From Phycisphaerales bacterium (GTDB lineage: Bacteria > Planctomycetota > Phycisphaerae > Phycisphaerales > UBA1924), in assembly GCA_020845755.1 (NCBI GenBank), contig JADLFE010000008.1, positions 1 to 64,000 of the forward strand: a DNA stretch of 64,000 bases, given 5' to 3'. This document shows, one piece after another, positions 27,136 through 35,978 of this stretch (within the stretch, counting starts at the first letter, position 1; each line of letters opens with the position of its first letter). The translations under genes and the position numbers were made by a program. Below the pieces are notes generated by a model. It saw nothing but the letters and a program-made list of their open reading frames with translations, made no database searches and was not told the DNA's origin.

Positions 27136-28959
27136 ATGGCACACGCCGCTCCGATTTCGAATTTCCTCCGTCGCCTGTCGCTCGCCGCACTGCTGGCGGG
27201 CTCCAGCGCACCGGCCCAACCCGTTCAATTCCCGCCCAATCCGCCCGCCCAACCTCAGGCACAGCCGGCAACGACGACGCAGCCCGACGCCAATGCGCCT
27301 GCGCCGGCGATTGTGCTCCGAGCCGAACTGGCCTCGCGATACCTCGCGGTTGACGCGCTCTTCGCCAAGGTGGTGTCGGGCGCGAATCCGCCGCCGCCCG
27401 AGCGGATCGCGGCACTCAATCGCGAGTTCGACGACATCACCGCGCTCTTCTTCGCAGGTCGCATGGCCGAGGCTGTCCGTGCCCTGCACGATCTCGAGCG
27501 CGAACTCTCGCCGCGCGATCCCATGCCAAGGACGATCGGCACGGGCCTATCGCTCCGTGTCGAGCCGCGCGTGTGGTGGGCTGGCGCCAAGGAGCCTCGC
27601 CTGACGCTCCGGTCGTTCGCGCCGGCGCAGGTCTCAACGACCGGCACGCTCGCGATCAAGGCCCACTCACGCGGCAAGGAGATTACGCTCTTTGCGCAGG
27701 ACTTCGCGGTCGAGGCCGGCAAGGTCGTGGTCGTCGAAACCCCGCTCCCCGAAACCAACTGGCCGCTCGGAGAATCGGTCAGCCTGATCGCGTCGCTCGA
27801 CGGCGTGAGCGAATCCGCCGAGACCTCATTCAGCATCGTCGATGGCTCGCTGGATACGCTCCGCGAATCGCTGCTCAAACGCCTCGACGCCGTCACACTC
27901 CCACCCGAGAAGCCGGCGGAGGCGAACTCGCCGGCCAGCGCGGATCAACCCCCCGACAAGCCCATTCCCGACGCAACGAAGTCTCCTGGCGCCGCCGCAC
28001 GCAGCGACATGAACCCGCCAGGCGCCGTCACCCCACGCGCAGTCCAGATCGCCCGCGCTCGCCTGGCGGCCCTCACCGACACACCCAGCGACACCGACTC
28101 GGCCCAGTTCCTCGCCGATCCGCCGACACTGGCGCGCGATCTCACCCGCGAGGTCGAGGCGATCGAGGGCGGCACAAACCCCTACGCACGCCGCATCGGA
28201 GAGTACCAACGCCCGCAGGGAAAGGACCGCACGCCCTGCACGCTGTACGCCCCGAGGGCCGCCGCCGATTCAGCACCACTCCCGCTCGTCATCGCGCTGC
28301 ACGGCATGGGCGGCGACGACAGCATGTTCATCCGCGGCTATGGCGGTGGCCTCCTCTGCCGCCTCGCCGACGAACGGAAGTTCATTGTCGTATCACCCCT
28401 CACCTATAAACTCGCCGGCAACGCCGCGTTCATCGACTCGCTCATCGACGACATCGCCGGCGACTACGCGATCGACCGCGACCGCGTGTACGTGATCGGC
28501 CACTCGCTCGGCGGCGGCGTCGCGATGTACCTGGCGCAGGCACGCGCGTCCACGATCGCCGCGGCGACCTGCATCGCCGGCGCCGGCCCGGTCGGGAAGA
28601 AGGTCGTGCCATGCCCAACGCTCGTGGTCGGCGCGGAACTTGATCGCATCGGCGGTCCGACACGCCTGCGTCCCTTCATCCAGGCCGCGATCGCCGACGG
28701 CAAGCCCCTGGAGTATCGCGAAGTAAGGAACTACGGGCACACGTTCGTCGTCGGACGCGCGCTCCCCGAAGCGCTGGACTGGATGTTCCAGCACACGCTA
28801 TCGAACCGCCCGCCCCGCGAACCACGCGAGGACATCCAACGCAAGCCCGATCTCAAGCCCGTCGACACCAAGGCCGGCGACCCGAAGAAGGGCGACAACA
28901 CGCCGAACAGAACCATGAGTTCCTCCTTCGGGCCGCCCCACCCACCAGCCCACTCGTGA
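27136..28959 (+). CDS. Secreted alpha/beta-hydrolase (esterase) with N-terminal extension
   Basis: A 607-residue exported protein. A Sec signal peptide (FLRRLSLAALLAGSSAPAQ) leads into a roughly 340-residue N-terminal region of unknown fold with Pro/Ala-rich linkers. The C-terminal alpha/beta-hydrolase domain (about 360-555) has VIALHGMGGDD, nucleophile motif VIGHSLGGG, an acid-bearing VVGAELD and the catalytic His in YGHTF. It resembles PHB-depolymerase/feruloyl-esterase type enzymes; the substrate is unknown. A Lys/Asp-rich tail ends the protein. GAGG lies 8 bases before the ATG. The stop overlaps the next gene's GTG. Confidence 0.85.
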   Translation: MAHAAPISNFLRRLSLAALLAGSSAPAQPVQFPPNPPAQPQAQPATTTQPDANAPAPAIVLRAELASRYLAVDALFAKVVSGANPPPPERIAALNREFDDITALFFAGRMAEAVRALHDLERELSPRDPMPRTIGTGLSLRVEPRVWWAGAKEPRLTLRSFAPAQVSTTGTLAIKAHSRGKEITLFAQDFAVEAGKVVVVETPLPETNWPLGESVSLIASLDGVSESAETSFSIVDGSLDTLRESLLKRLDAVTLPPEKPAEANSPASADQPPDKPIPDATKSPGAAARSDMNPPGAVTPRAVQIARARLAALTDTPSDTDSAQFLADPPTLARDLTREVEAIEGGTNPYARRIGEYQRPQGKDRTPCTLYAPRAAADSAPLPLVIALHGMGGDDSMFIRGYGGGLLCRLADERKFIVVSPLTYKLAGNAAFIDSLIDDIAGDYAIDRDRVYVIGHSLGGGVAMYLAQARASTIAAATCIAGAGPVGKKVVPCPTLVVGAELDRIGGPTRLRPFIQAAIADGKPLEYREVRNYGHTFVVGRALPEALDWMFQHTLSNRPPREPREDIQRKPDLKPVDTKAGDPKKGDNTPNRTMSSSFGPPHPPAHS

Positions 28960-29444
28960 CGCCAGATCGATCCAATAACGACGCCGACCTCGCGGCCTTG
29001 TGGCTTGGCGCGATCACGCGCGACGGTGTCGTCCGCACGCTCGAATCGATCTACGCGCGGGCCGCCTCCGAGATCGCATCTCGCGGTCCGGCGTGCTGGG
29101 CGTCCGGGCGTTGCTGCAATTTCGAGCGCACCGGGCACCGCCTGTACGTCACGGGTCTTGAGGCGGCATACGCGATCACGCGCGCGTCGCAGAGCGTGAC
29201 TCGCGCCGATATCGACACCGCCCACGCCCGGGGCGGATGCCCGTTCCAGGCGCACAACCTCTGCGGCATACACGCGATCAAGCCGCTCGGCTGCCGCGTG
29301 TATTTCTGCGATCGTGCATCGCAATCGTGGCAACAGGACCTCAGCGAGCGCCTGCTCGCCGATATCCGTGCGCTGCACGCCTCGCACGCGGTCGAATACC
29401 GCTATGGCGAGTGGCGCGCGATGCTGTCAATGTTCGCCCGCTGA
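28956..29444 (+). CDS. YkgJ-like cysteine-cluster protein
   Basis: A 162-residue cytoplasmic protein with seven cysteines in the pattern C-WASGR-CC, then CPF, LCGIH, GCRVYFC, typical of the YkgJ/UPF0153 family thought to bind zinc or iron. Function in the family is poorly known. The GTG start overlaps the esterase stop in a GTGA arrangement, so the two are translationally coupled. Its stop is 6 bases from the stop of the convergent glycosyltransferase gene. Confidence 0.75.
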   Translation: MTPDRSNNDADLAALWLGAITRDGVVRTLESIYARAASEIASRGPACWASGRCCNFERTGHRLYVTGLEAAYAITRASQSVTRADIDTAHARGGCPFQAHNLCGIHAIKPLGCRVYFCDRASQSWQQDLSERLLADIRALHASHAVEYRYGEWRAMLSMFAR

Positions 29445-29450
29445 CCGGAG

Positions 29451-31847
29451 TCATCCCAGCCCGCGCGCACGCCGCTGCAGCGACAGCAGGCGACGCAGCC
29501 CCTCGCCGCGCGCGTGCTCGCCGCGTGGGCCCTCGGGACACACCCCCATCATGCCGCGCAGCGCACCTCGCAGCGCCGCCGCATGCGACGTCAGCGAAGC
29601 GCCGGCGAGCCTGTGCGCCCACAACCACCCAAGCAGCATCGCGCCCATTCCCGTCGCGCCGCGCCCATGCCGGCGGCACAGCCACATCCAATTCCGTGTC
29701 GCCATGCGGAACCAGCGTGCCGACTTCGCCGCCGCCGCCGGACTCTCGTGCCATGCGATCCACGACGGATCAAACCACACGCCGCGCCCCAGCGACAACA
29801 ATTTCAATGCAAGATCCGTGTCGTTTCGATACAGGAAGAATGACTCGTCGTACCCGCCGGCCGCCAGCCAGTCGGCGCGGCGCACGAGATTCGCGCACCC
29901 CATCGTCGGCCAGTCGCCGCGGGCCGCGTCGATCACGCCCGCGAATCGCCACTCCGGCGTGCGCATCTCCGGATGCACAGGGAGCAGGGTCACCGCCGCA
30001 AGGTCCGGGCGAGCCACGAGCAGGCTCAACGCCTTCTCGACCACGCCGCGCTGCGGCCAGGAATCATCGTCGAGCACCAGCACCACGTCGCCGCACGCCG
30101 CCTCCACGCCGCGGTTGAAGCCCGCGATGGCGATGTTGGTTGTAAGTTCGATCAGGTTCACGCGCGGGAATCGCTCGCGGATCATCGCGGGAGAGCCGTC
30201 GCTCGACGCGTTGTCGACGACGATCACCTCCGCGTCGCGCGTCGTCGCGTCCTCGCGGAGCATCTCGAGCGTCTTGGCCAGCGCCTCGCGCCGGTTGTAA
30301 CTCAGCACCACGATCGAAAGCGTCAGCGCCGTCGCTCCGGGCGCGATCGGCGCGGGCGTCATCGCTTCGTCCTCGCGCGCCCGCATCGCGATCTTCGCCG
30401 CCAGCCCCGTGCCGCGCGCAAGCACGCCCGCCGCGCGCCACACCGCGCTCCGCGTGGGCCTCGTGATCCACGCGCCCGATTCGCTCAGGCACACGAGCCG
30501 GTCGCCCGCGAACCAGTGGCGCACCGCGCCCGCCGCCGGAACAACCGCGACATCCGCCGTCGGCCCGAGCAACCAGCGCGACGCCGCCGCGAACAGCCCC
30601 GCGCGACGCGATCCGCCCGCGATCTCCTTCGCACCCGGGCGTCCCCTCGCGGCCTCGATTACTTCGCGCCAGCGCTCGTCCAACTCGCCCAGCGCCGCCG
30701 CCTCCGCATCCACCGCGATCAACGCGCCCTCCGGCATCCGCTCGATCACGCTCCGCAACTCCTCGGTCGACACCGACGGCGCGGGCCGCGGAACGTCGTG
30801 GCTCGCCGGGCCCGTCGTCGCGCCGCGCGACGCGTCGCGCAGCCCCAGCATGTGCAGTTCCGCCAGGTCATCGCGCCCCATCAGCGTCTGGTTGATCGCC
30901 TTGGCGACGCACGACATCGCGTGACGGAATCGCACGCGCCGCGAGAGGCCCTTGGCGTCGATCGCGCCGAACGCATTCCGCGTGCCGAAGTAGCGCTGCC
31001 ACGTCGGGAATCGATCGAAGCGCGGGTGCATCGCCAGCGCGTCGGGGTTCACCGCGATCTTCCGCCCCGTTTCGCGCGCGATCCGAAGGCACCACTCCGC
31101 GTCGTCGGCGTTGATGAACCGGTCCGGCATCAGCCCGACCCGCTCCACGCACTCTCGCCGCACAAGCAAGCAGCAAGACGCGACATAATCGCACGCCTCA
31201 ACGCCCGGCACGCCGACCGTGCTCTTGAGCATTGGGCCCTGCCGCCCCGAACGCGGATCGATCACGCCGCCCACCTCGTGCACCACGCGCGTGCGCGGAT
31301 CGGCGAGCGCAGGCCCGACGCCCGCGAGGCCCGCATCGTTCATCAACGTCTCGACCAGCCTCGCCAGCGTGTCGGGGAGCACCCGCGCGTCGCTGTCGAC
31401 CAGCCACAGGAAGTCCGCCGCGTTTTCATCGCGCGCCCAGTCCTCCAGCGCCGAACGCATCGCCAGGTTGAACCCGCCGCTCCCGCCCAGGTTCGTCTCG
31501 CTCCGCACCACCCGCACCATCGATCCCGCCGGCGGACCGGGAATCGCCGGGCTCGACGCGTTGTCCGCGATGATCACCTCGAGCGTCATCACGCCGCCCG
31601 GCGTCACCAGTTCCGCATTCGCCAGGTCCGACAGCAGCAACGCCAGGTCCTCGGCCCGGTTGTGACAAGGCACCAGCGCCCGCACGCGCACCGCCGCCGA
31701 TACTTTGACCGGCTCTGCCACCTCCCTGCCCTCGATGAACCCGCGCAGTTCGCTCGATGGATCGATCTCAACCCGCACGGGCGCGACAGGGCGCGGCGGC
31801 GCGATCGCGTCGTGAATCTCGCCGTGCGTGTCGAGAAGATCGCTCAC
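29451..31847 (-). CDS. Protein with two family 2 glycosyltransferase domains
   Basis: A 798-residue cytoplasmic enzyme. Domain 1 (about 52-330) is GlfT2/rhamnosyl-like, with VPCHNR, LGGSGGFN, D-S-D near residue 151 and a typical DDAEWCLR acceptor motif. A middle region of about 160 residues (340-500) has no clear assignment. Domain 2 (about 505-780) is a second GT-A fold with SIVVLSYNRR, VVDNASSDGS and VLDDDSW near residue 593. Both domains keep their nucleotide-sugar motifs, so it may add two sugars in turn to a surface glycan. ATG 31847 overlaps the upstream gene's stop (ATGA), so they are coupled. Confidence 0.88.
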   Translation of the reverse strand: MSDLLDTHGEIHDAIAPPRPVAPVRVEIDPSSELRGFIEGREVAEPVKVSAAVRVRALVPCHNRAEDLALLLSDLANAELVTPGGVMTLEVIIADNASSPAIPGPPAGSMVRVVRSETNLGGSGGFNLAMRSALEDWARDENAADFLWLVDSDARVLPDTLARLVETLMNDAGLAGVGPALADPRTRVVHEVGGVIDPRSGRQGPMLKSTVGVPGVEACDYVASCCLLVRRECVERVGLMPDRFINADDAEWCLRIARETGRKIAVNPDALAMHPRFDRFPTWQRYFGTRNAFGAIDAKGLSRRVRFRHAMSCVAKAINQTLMGRDDLAELHMLGLRDASRGATTGPASHDVPRPAPSVSTEELRSVIERMPEGALIAVDAEAAALGELDERWREVIEAARGRPGAKEIAGGSRRAGLFAAASRWLLGPTADVAVVPAAGAVRHWFAGDRLVCLSESGAWITRPTRSAVWRAAGVLARGTGLAAKIAMRAREDEAMTPAPIAPGATALTLSIVVLSYNRREALAKTLEMLREDATTRDAEVIVVDNASSDGSPAMIRERFPRVNLIELTTNIAIAGFNRGVEAACGDVVLVLDDDSWPQRGVVEKALSLLVARPDLAAVTLLPVHPEMRTPEWRFAGVIDAARGDWPTMGCANLVRRADWLAAGGYDESFFLYRNDTDLALKLLSLGRGVWFDPSWIAWHESPAAAAKSARWFRMATRNWMWLCRRHGRGATGMGAMLLGWLWAHRLAGASLTSHAAALRGALRGMMGVCPEGPRGEHARGEGLRRLLSLQRRARGLG

Positions 31848-32983
31848 GCGCGCAGGCCCTCCGCGCTGCTCGCGGGAAGGTCCGCGTTCACCCTGGTCAT
31901 GATCGGATTGGCCGCCTCTGGCTTGCGTCCAGTCAATCGCGCGACGAGCCCCGTCATCTTCTTGATCGCGCGGTACACGGGTTCGGGCAGCGACTGCAGC
32001 AGGCGATGAATGCGCCGGTGGATCCGCACCGCCGCGAAACTCTCATAGAACTCGCGCTGCTCCTCCACCGCCGTCATGACCGCGGCCGCCACCCTCGGAT
32101 CGGCCAGCGGGGGCAGTTGATACGTCCGGTCCGGGTCTCGCCACAGCCTGTATTCAACGCCCACCACGCCGTCGCGCAGCGACCAGAGGAATTGCAGCGG
32201 GATCGGATACCCCGTCTCGTCGATCCAGTTGCAGTCGAACGCGCGCAGCATCGAGTTGGTCTTTGCCACGATCTCCATCGCGTGCGCGTCATACGTCGCG
32301 CTGTGCCGCGAAACCACCGCCGCGAACAACTCGTCGTGACGCCTCACCGCCTCCATCACCATCGTGATCTGGCTGTGACGCCGCCAGAAGAAGAGCGGCT
32401 CGGGCACGCGCTCGCCGCGATACCCCCGCTCGCTGCAGGTGATCCAGAAACTCCAATCCTCGTACCCCAGGCGCATCGACTCATCAAACCCGCCGATCTC
32501 ATCAAAGACCTCGCGCCGGATCAGCGCGGTAACCGGGTGCAGGTTGGTGATGAGCAGCATGAGCGGGTCCCACGCGGGGACGCGCCAGGTACCGGTGCCG
32601 AGTTCGGTCAGCGTCTCCTGGCAATACGCGTGCGATACCTTCTCGCCGCGTGCCATGCCGCCCTCGATCGCCGCCGCCAGTTTGGAAACGAACGTCGGCG
32701 CGATGTAGTCATCCGCGTCGAGGAAGAAGACGAACTCGCCCGTCGCTTCCTTGGCCCCGCGGTTCCGCGCCGCGGGCAACCCGCGATTCTCCTGGTGGAT
32801 CACCCGGACCCGATCACCCGCCAGCGCGTCGCACGCCGCGGGCGACGTCCCGTCGTTCGATCCGTCGTCAATGACAACCACGTCGACGCACGCGTCGACC
32901 TGACCAAGGCACGACTCCACCGCGGCCCGGACAAACCGGCCGTGGTTAAAGCACGGGATCACAGCCGTCGCCGTCGGCTTCAT
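31844..32983 (-). CDS. Family 2 glycosyltransferase
   Basis: A 379-residue GT-A fold enzyme. ATAVIPCFNHGRFV, VVVIDDGSNDGT and the metal-binding D-A-D in FFLDADDYI are present, with GLPAARNRG and the acceptor-site GYEDWSFW. It probably acts in extracellular polysaccharide or glycoprotein synthesis. ATG 32983 is preferred over 33001 because the homology begins at once (MKPTATAVIPC) and AAGGG lies upstream. It is the first gene of a two-gene unit with the double-domain glycosyltransferase and diverges from the ABC exporter, a likely partner in surface glycan export. Confidence 0.88.
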   Translation of the reverse strand: MKPTATAVIPCFNHGRFVRAAVESCLGQVDACVDVVVIDDGSNDGTSPAACDALAGDRVRVIHQENRGLPAARNRGAKEATGEFVFFLDADDYIAPTFVSKLAAAIEGGMARGEKVSHAYCQETLTELGTGTWRVPAWDPLMLLITNLHPVTALIRREVFDEIGGFDESMRLGYEDWSFWITCSERGYRGERVPEPLFFWRRHSQITMVMEAVRRHDELFAAVVSRHSATYDAHAMEIVAKTNSMLRAFDCNWIDETGYPIPLQFLWSLRDGVVGVEYRLWRDPDRTYQLPPLADPRVAAAVMTAVEEQREFYESFAAVRIHRRIHRLLQSLPEPVYRAIKKMTGLVARLTGRKPEAANPIMTRVNADLPASSAEGLRA

Positions 32984-33158
32984 GCCAGCCCTTCGACACA
33001 CCCTACTCCATGAACCAGAGAGATCGATGATACGACCCGCGGCGCGCCATTTTCACATTTTCGGCGGTTGTCCGGTGTCCGATGGTCCCGCGCCGAAACC
33101 CTGCGATACTTCTCCCGACGCATGCGCGCTCCCGGAGCGCCGGAGGGTCCGCGCCACA

Positions 33159-35018
33159 ATGAGCCCATTCTGGTCATTCGCCGCCAAAATGCTCCGCTAC
33201 CGCGGCATGATCGTGGCCTCGTTCGTCATGGCAGGCATCTCTGCCGCCACTCTCGGTGCCGGCCTGGTTGGCATCAAGCCCATCCTCGAAGGACTCTTGG
33301 GCAAGGGCAGCACCGGACTCCCACAACTCGCCCGCGACCTGAACTCGAAGGTCCCGGACTGGGCGCCCGCATGGATCAACATCCCAGATTCGATCATCCA
33401 GAAACTCCCCGACGGCTCCTCCACCGCCGTCGCCTGGATCATGGGCGCGCTGTGCGTACTGACCGCCATCGGCGCCACCGCCACGTTCTTCCACGCCTAC
33501 CTCTCGCTCACCGTCGTCAACCTCACAACCACCAATATCCGGCGCGACGCCTTCCACAAGGTCCTGCGCATGCCGCTCAAGGACATCGTCCTGGGCGGGC
33601 CTTCCGACGCGATCAGCCGCATCATGCAGGACACCTCAGCGATCTCCGGCGGGTTCAACTCGCTCCTCTCCAAGGCGGTGTCGCAGGTCGCCAAGGGGAT
33701 CGGCTCGCTGATCGCCGCGTTCTTCATCGACTGGCGCCTCGCGTGCCTGGCCTTGGCCGTCGGCCCGGTGCTCTTTGTCATCATCCGCAAATTGGGCAAG
33801 CGGATCCGCCGCGCGTCCAGGGCCGCTCTCGTCGCCCAGTCCGGCCTCTACCAGGCCGCCGCCGAGAGTCTCCAGGGGCTGCGTGTCGTCAAGGTCCACA
33901 CCACCGAGCGCTACGAGGCCGGACGCTTCCACCGCATGAACAAGGACGCGATGCGCGAACTCAACCGCGTCCGCACCGCCCGGGCCCTCGCAAGCCCGCT
34001 CGTCGAGGCCCTCACCCTCTTCGCCATCGCAGGACTCACACTCATCGCCATTAACAACATCCGCGTCGGCGTCATCGAGGCCAGCGCCGTCATCCAGGTC
34101 ATTGTCGCCCTCGGCGCCGCCGGCGCCAGTTTCAAGCCCCTCACCGGCCTCATCAACGACGTCCAGGCCTCCGCCGCTGCCGCCGATCGGCTCGCCGAAC
34201 TCATGAAGGGACCGACCGAATCCGGGCACGAGCCCTCGCTCCCCAAACTCCCGCGCCACAAGCACGCCATCACCTTCGATAACGTCACCTTCACCTACCC
34301 CACCGCGCCCCGCCCGGCCCTCGACGCCATCAGCATCACCATCAACCACGGCGAGACCGTCGCCGTCGTCGGGCCCAACGGCTCGGGAAAAACCACCCTG
34401 CTCGCCCTCGTCCCGCGCCTCTTCGACCCCGACATGGGGCCCGAGGGACGCCGCGGGCGCGTGCTCCTCGACGGCAACGACATCTCGCGCTTCAGCGTCC
34501 GCAGTCTCCGCCGCCAGATCGGCGTCGTCACACAGGAGACCGTGCTCTTCAAGGGCACCATCCGACACAACATCGCCTATGGCTCGGAAGCCGCCAGCGA
34601 AGAAGCCATCATCACAGCCGCCAAGCGCGCCCGCGCCCACGACTTCATCTCCGCCCTCCCCAAGGGCTACGACACCATGGTCGCCGAGCAGGGCCTCACA
34701 CTCTCCGGCGGCCAGCGCCAGCGCCTCGCGATCGCCCGCGCCATCCTCCGCGACCCGTCGATCCTCATCCTCGACGAAGCCACCAGCATGATCGACGCCG
34801 ACAGCGAAGCGCAGATCGCCGAGGCGCTCGCCGACTTCGCCAAGGGACGCACCAGCCTCATCGTCGCGCACCGCCTCTCCACCGTCCTCAGCGCCGACCG
34901 CATCATCGTCATGGACCAGGGCAAGGTCGTCGACCTCGGCACGCACGCCGAACTCCTCCATCGCTGCCCGGTGTACCGCCTCATCGCCGATCGCCAACTC
35001 CTCCCGCCCGTAGCCTGA
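33159..35018 (+). CDS. MsbA-like ABC exporter (fused permease and ATPase)
   Basis: A 619-residue half-transporter working as a homodimer. The first 350 residues form a six-helix membrane domain; a hydrophilic loop after helix 1 is longer than usual. The ATPase has Walker A GPNGSGKTT, Q-loop in VTQETVLF, signature LSGGQRQR, Walker B ILILDEATSMID (a variant of the usual ATSALD) and H-loop VAHRLST, all functional. Likely cargo is lipid, a lipid-linked glycan or a peptide; adjacency to two glycosyltransferases favours a glycolipid. The start has GGAGG 12 bases upstream, a long spacing. Confidence 0.9.
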   Translation: MSPFWSFAAKMLRYRGMIVASFVMAGISAATLGAGLVGIKPILEGLLGKGSTGLPQLARDLNSKVPDWAPAWINIPDSIIQKLPDGSSTAVAWIMGALCVLTAIGATATFFHAYLSLTVVNLTTTNIRRDAFHKVLRMPLKDIVLGGPSDAISRIMQDTSAISGGFNSLLSKAVSQVAKGIGSLIAAFFIDWRLACLALAVGPVLFVIIRKLGKRIRRASRAALVAQSGLYQAAAESLQGLRVVKVHTTERYEAGRFHRMNKDAMRELNRVRTARALASPLVEALTLFAIAGLTLIAINNIRVGVIEASAVIQVIVALGAAGASFKPLTGLINDVQASAAAADRLAELMKGPTESGHEPSLPKLPRHKHAITFDNVTFTYPTAPRPALDAISITINHGETVAVVGPNGSGKTTLLALVPRLFDPDMGPEGRRGRVLLDGNDISRFSVRSLRRQIGVVTQETVLFKGTIRHNIAYGSEAASEEAIITAAKRARAHDFISALPKGYDTMVAEQGLTLSGGQRQRLAIARAILRDPSILILDEATSMIDADSEAQIAEALADFAKGRTSLIVAHRLSTVLSADRIIVMDQGKVVDLGTHAELLHRCPVYRLIADRQLLPPVA

Positions 35019-35021
35019 CCC

Positions 35022-35366
35022 ATGCAGCGACCCGGCATCAACCCCGACAACGCCGAGATGTCCGACTTCCTGTGCGACTTCTGCCGCCAGGAATGGACCA
35101 CCGCGATCCCCATGGTCGAAGGCCACCACGGGAGCCTGATCTGCGGCTCGTGCCTCACCATCGCCTACACCGAGGTCTTCCTCCTCAACCTCGACGCCGC
35201 TCCCACCGGCGCGACCTGCACGCTCTGCCTCCAGGAGATCGACGCCCCGTCCTGGAAAAGCCCAGAGCACGAGTGCTTCGTCTGCAAACGCTGCATCAAC
35301 CACGCCGCCAGCGTGCTCGCCAAGGACCCCGACTTCAAGTGGAAGAAGCCCTCGGCCGCGAAGTGA
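35022..35366 (+). CDS. Small protein with two tandem zinc ribbons (ClpX-finger-like)
   Basis: A 114-residue protein with nine cysteines in two groups: Cys18/21 with Cys41/44 (LCDFC, ICGSC) and Cys66/69 with Cys85/88/91 (CTLC, CFVCKRC). The first group resembles the C4 zinc finger at the start of ClpX, but no AAA domain follows. The zinc binding is inferred from spacing. It begins 3 bases after the ABC exporter stop, so it is probably co-translated. No function is known to me; an adaptor or regulatory role is a guess. Confidence 0.7.
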   Translation: MQRPGINPDNAEMSDFLCDFCRQEWTTAIPMVEGHHGSLICGSCLTIAYTEVFLLNLDAAPTGATCTLCLQEIDAPSWKSPEHECFVCKRCINHAASVLAKDPDFKWKKPSAAK

Positions 35367-35439
35367 TCGGCGCTCGATGCCTCGACGCCGCGTGCCCGGA
35401 TGCCTGCCTCGATCTCAGCGTTGGCGGACGCACGCCCGA

Positions 35440-35445
35440 TATCAT
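35440..35445 (+). promoter_or_regulatory. -10 hexamer TATCAT, leaderless start
   Basis: TATCAT ends 5 bases before the ATG at 35451 (spacer CCCCC). There is no Shine-Dalgarno sequence. Confidence 0.45.
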
Positions 35446-35450
35446 CCCCC

Positions 35451-35972
35451 ATGACCGCGCCACACACGCCCTTCTCCCGCCGCGTGATCGACTCACCCCT
35501 TGGTCCGATCGCCATCGACGCCACCGTCCGCGGCATATGCAGCATCAGTTTCGGTGTGCGCCCCGCGCGTGAAGACGTGCCGCCGACCAATCTCGCGGAC
35601 GCCGCGCCGATCCTCGACCACACCGCCCGCGAACTCGCCGAGTACTTCGCCGGTACCCGCCGCGATTTCACCATCCCACTCGACGCGACCGGAACCGACT
35701 TCCAGCACCGCGTCTGGCGCGAACTCGTCCGCATCCCCATGGGCGAAACGATCAGTTATCAGGAACTCGCGCGCCGTTGCGGCGACATCAACGCCTCGCG
35801 CGCCGTGGGCGCCGCCAACGGCGCCAATCCCATCGCCATCGTCGTGCCCTGCCACCGCGTGCTCGCCAAGGACGGAACGCTCCACGGCTACGCCGGCGGC
35901 CTGGACAAGAAACGCGCCCTGCTCGACCACGAATTCGCCGTCACCGGCGCGGTGCTCGGCGCGTCACGCTGA
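35451..35972 (+). CDS. Methylated-DNA-protein-cysteine methyltransferase
   Basis: A 173-residue O6-alkylguanine-DNA alkyltransferase that transfers the alkyl group to its own cysteine, Cys134 in VVPCHRVL. The helix-turn-helix region with the arginine finger (SYQELARRCGDINASRAVGAANGANP) and the N-terminal RNase H-like part (DSPLGPIAI) are present. An ATG at 35400 would add 17 residues unlike the family; 35451 is chosen for family length and the TATCAT hexamer just before it. It ends 6 bases from the convergent beta-helix gene. Confidence 0.92.
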   Translation: MTAPHTPFSRRVIDSPLGPIAIDATVRGICSISFGVRPAREDVPPTNLADAAPILDHTARELAEYFAGTRRDFTIPLDATGTDFQHRVWRELVRIPMGETISYQELARRCGDINASRAVGAANGANPIAIVVPCHRVLAKDGTLHGYAGGLDKKRALLDHEFAVTGAVLGASR

Positions 35973-35978
35973 ATCGCC

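Noticed and set aside
29973..32009. Long plus-strand frame opposite the glycosyltransferases
   Set aside because: Arg/His-rich antisense frame; the minus strand carries clear GT2 motifs and coupled starts.
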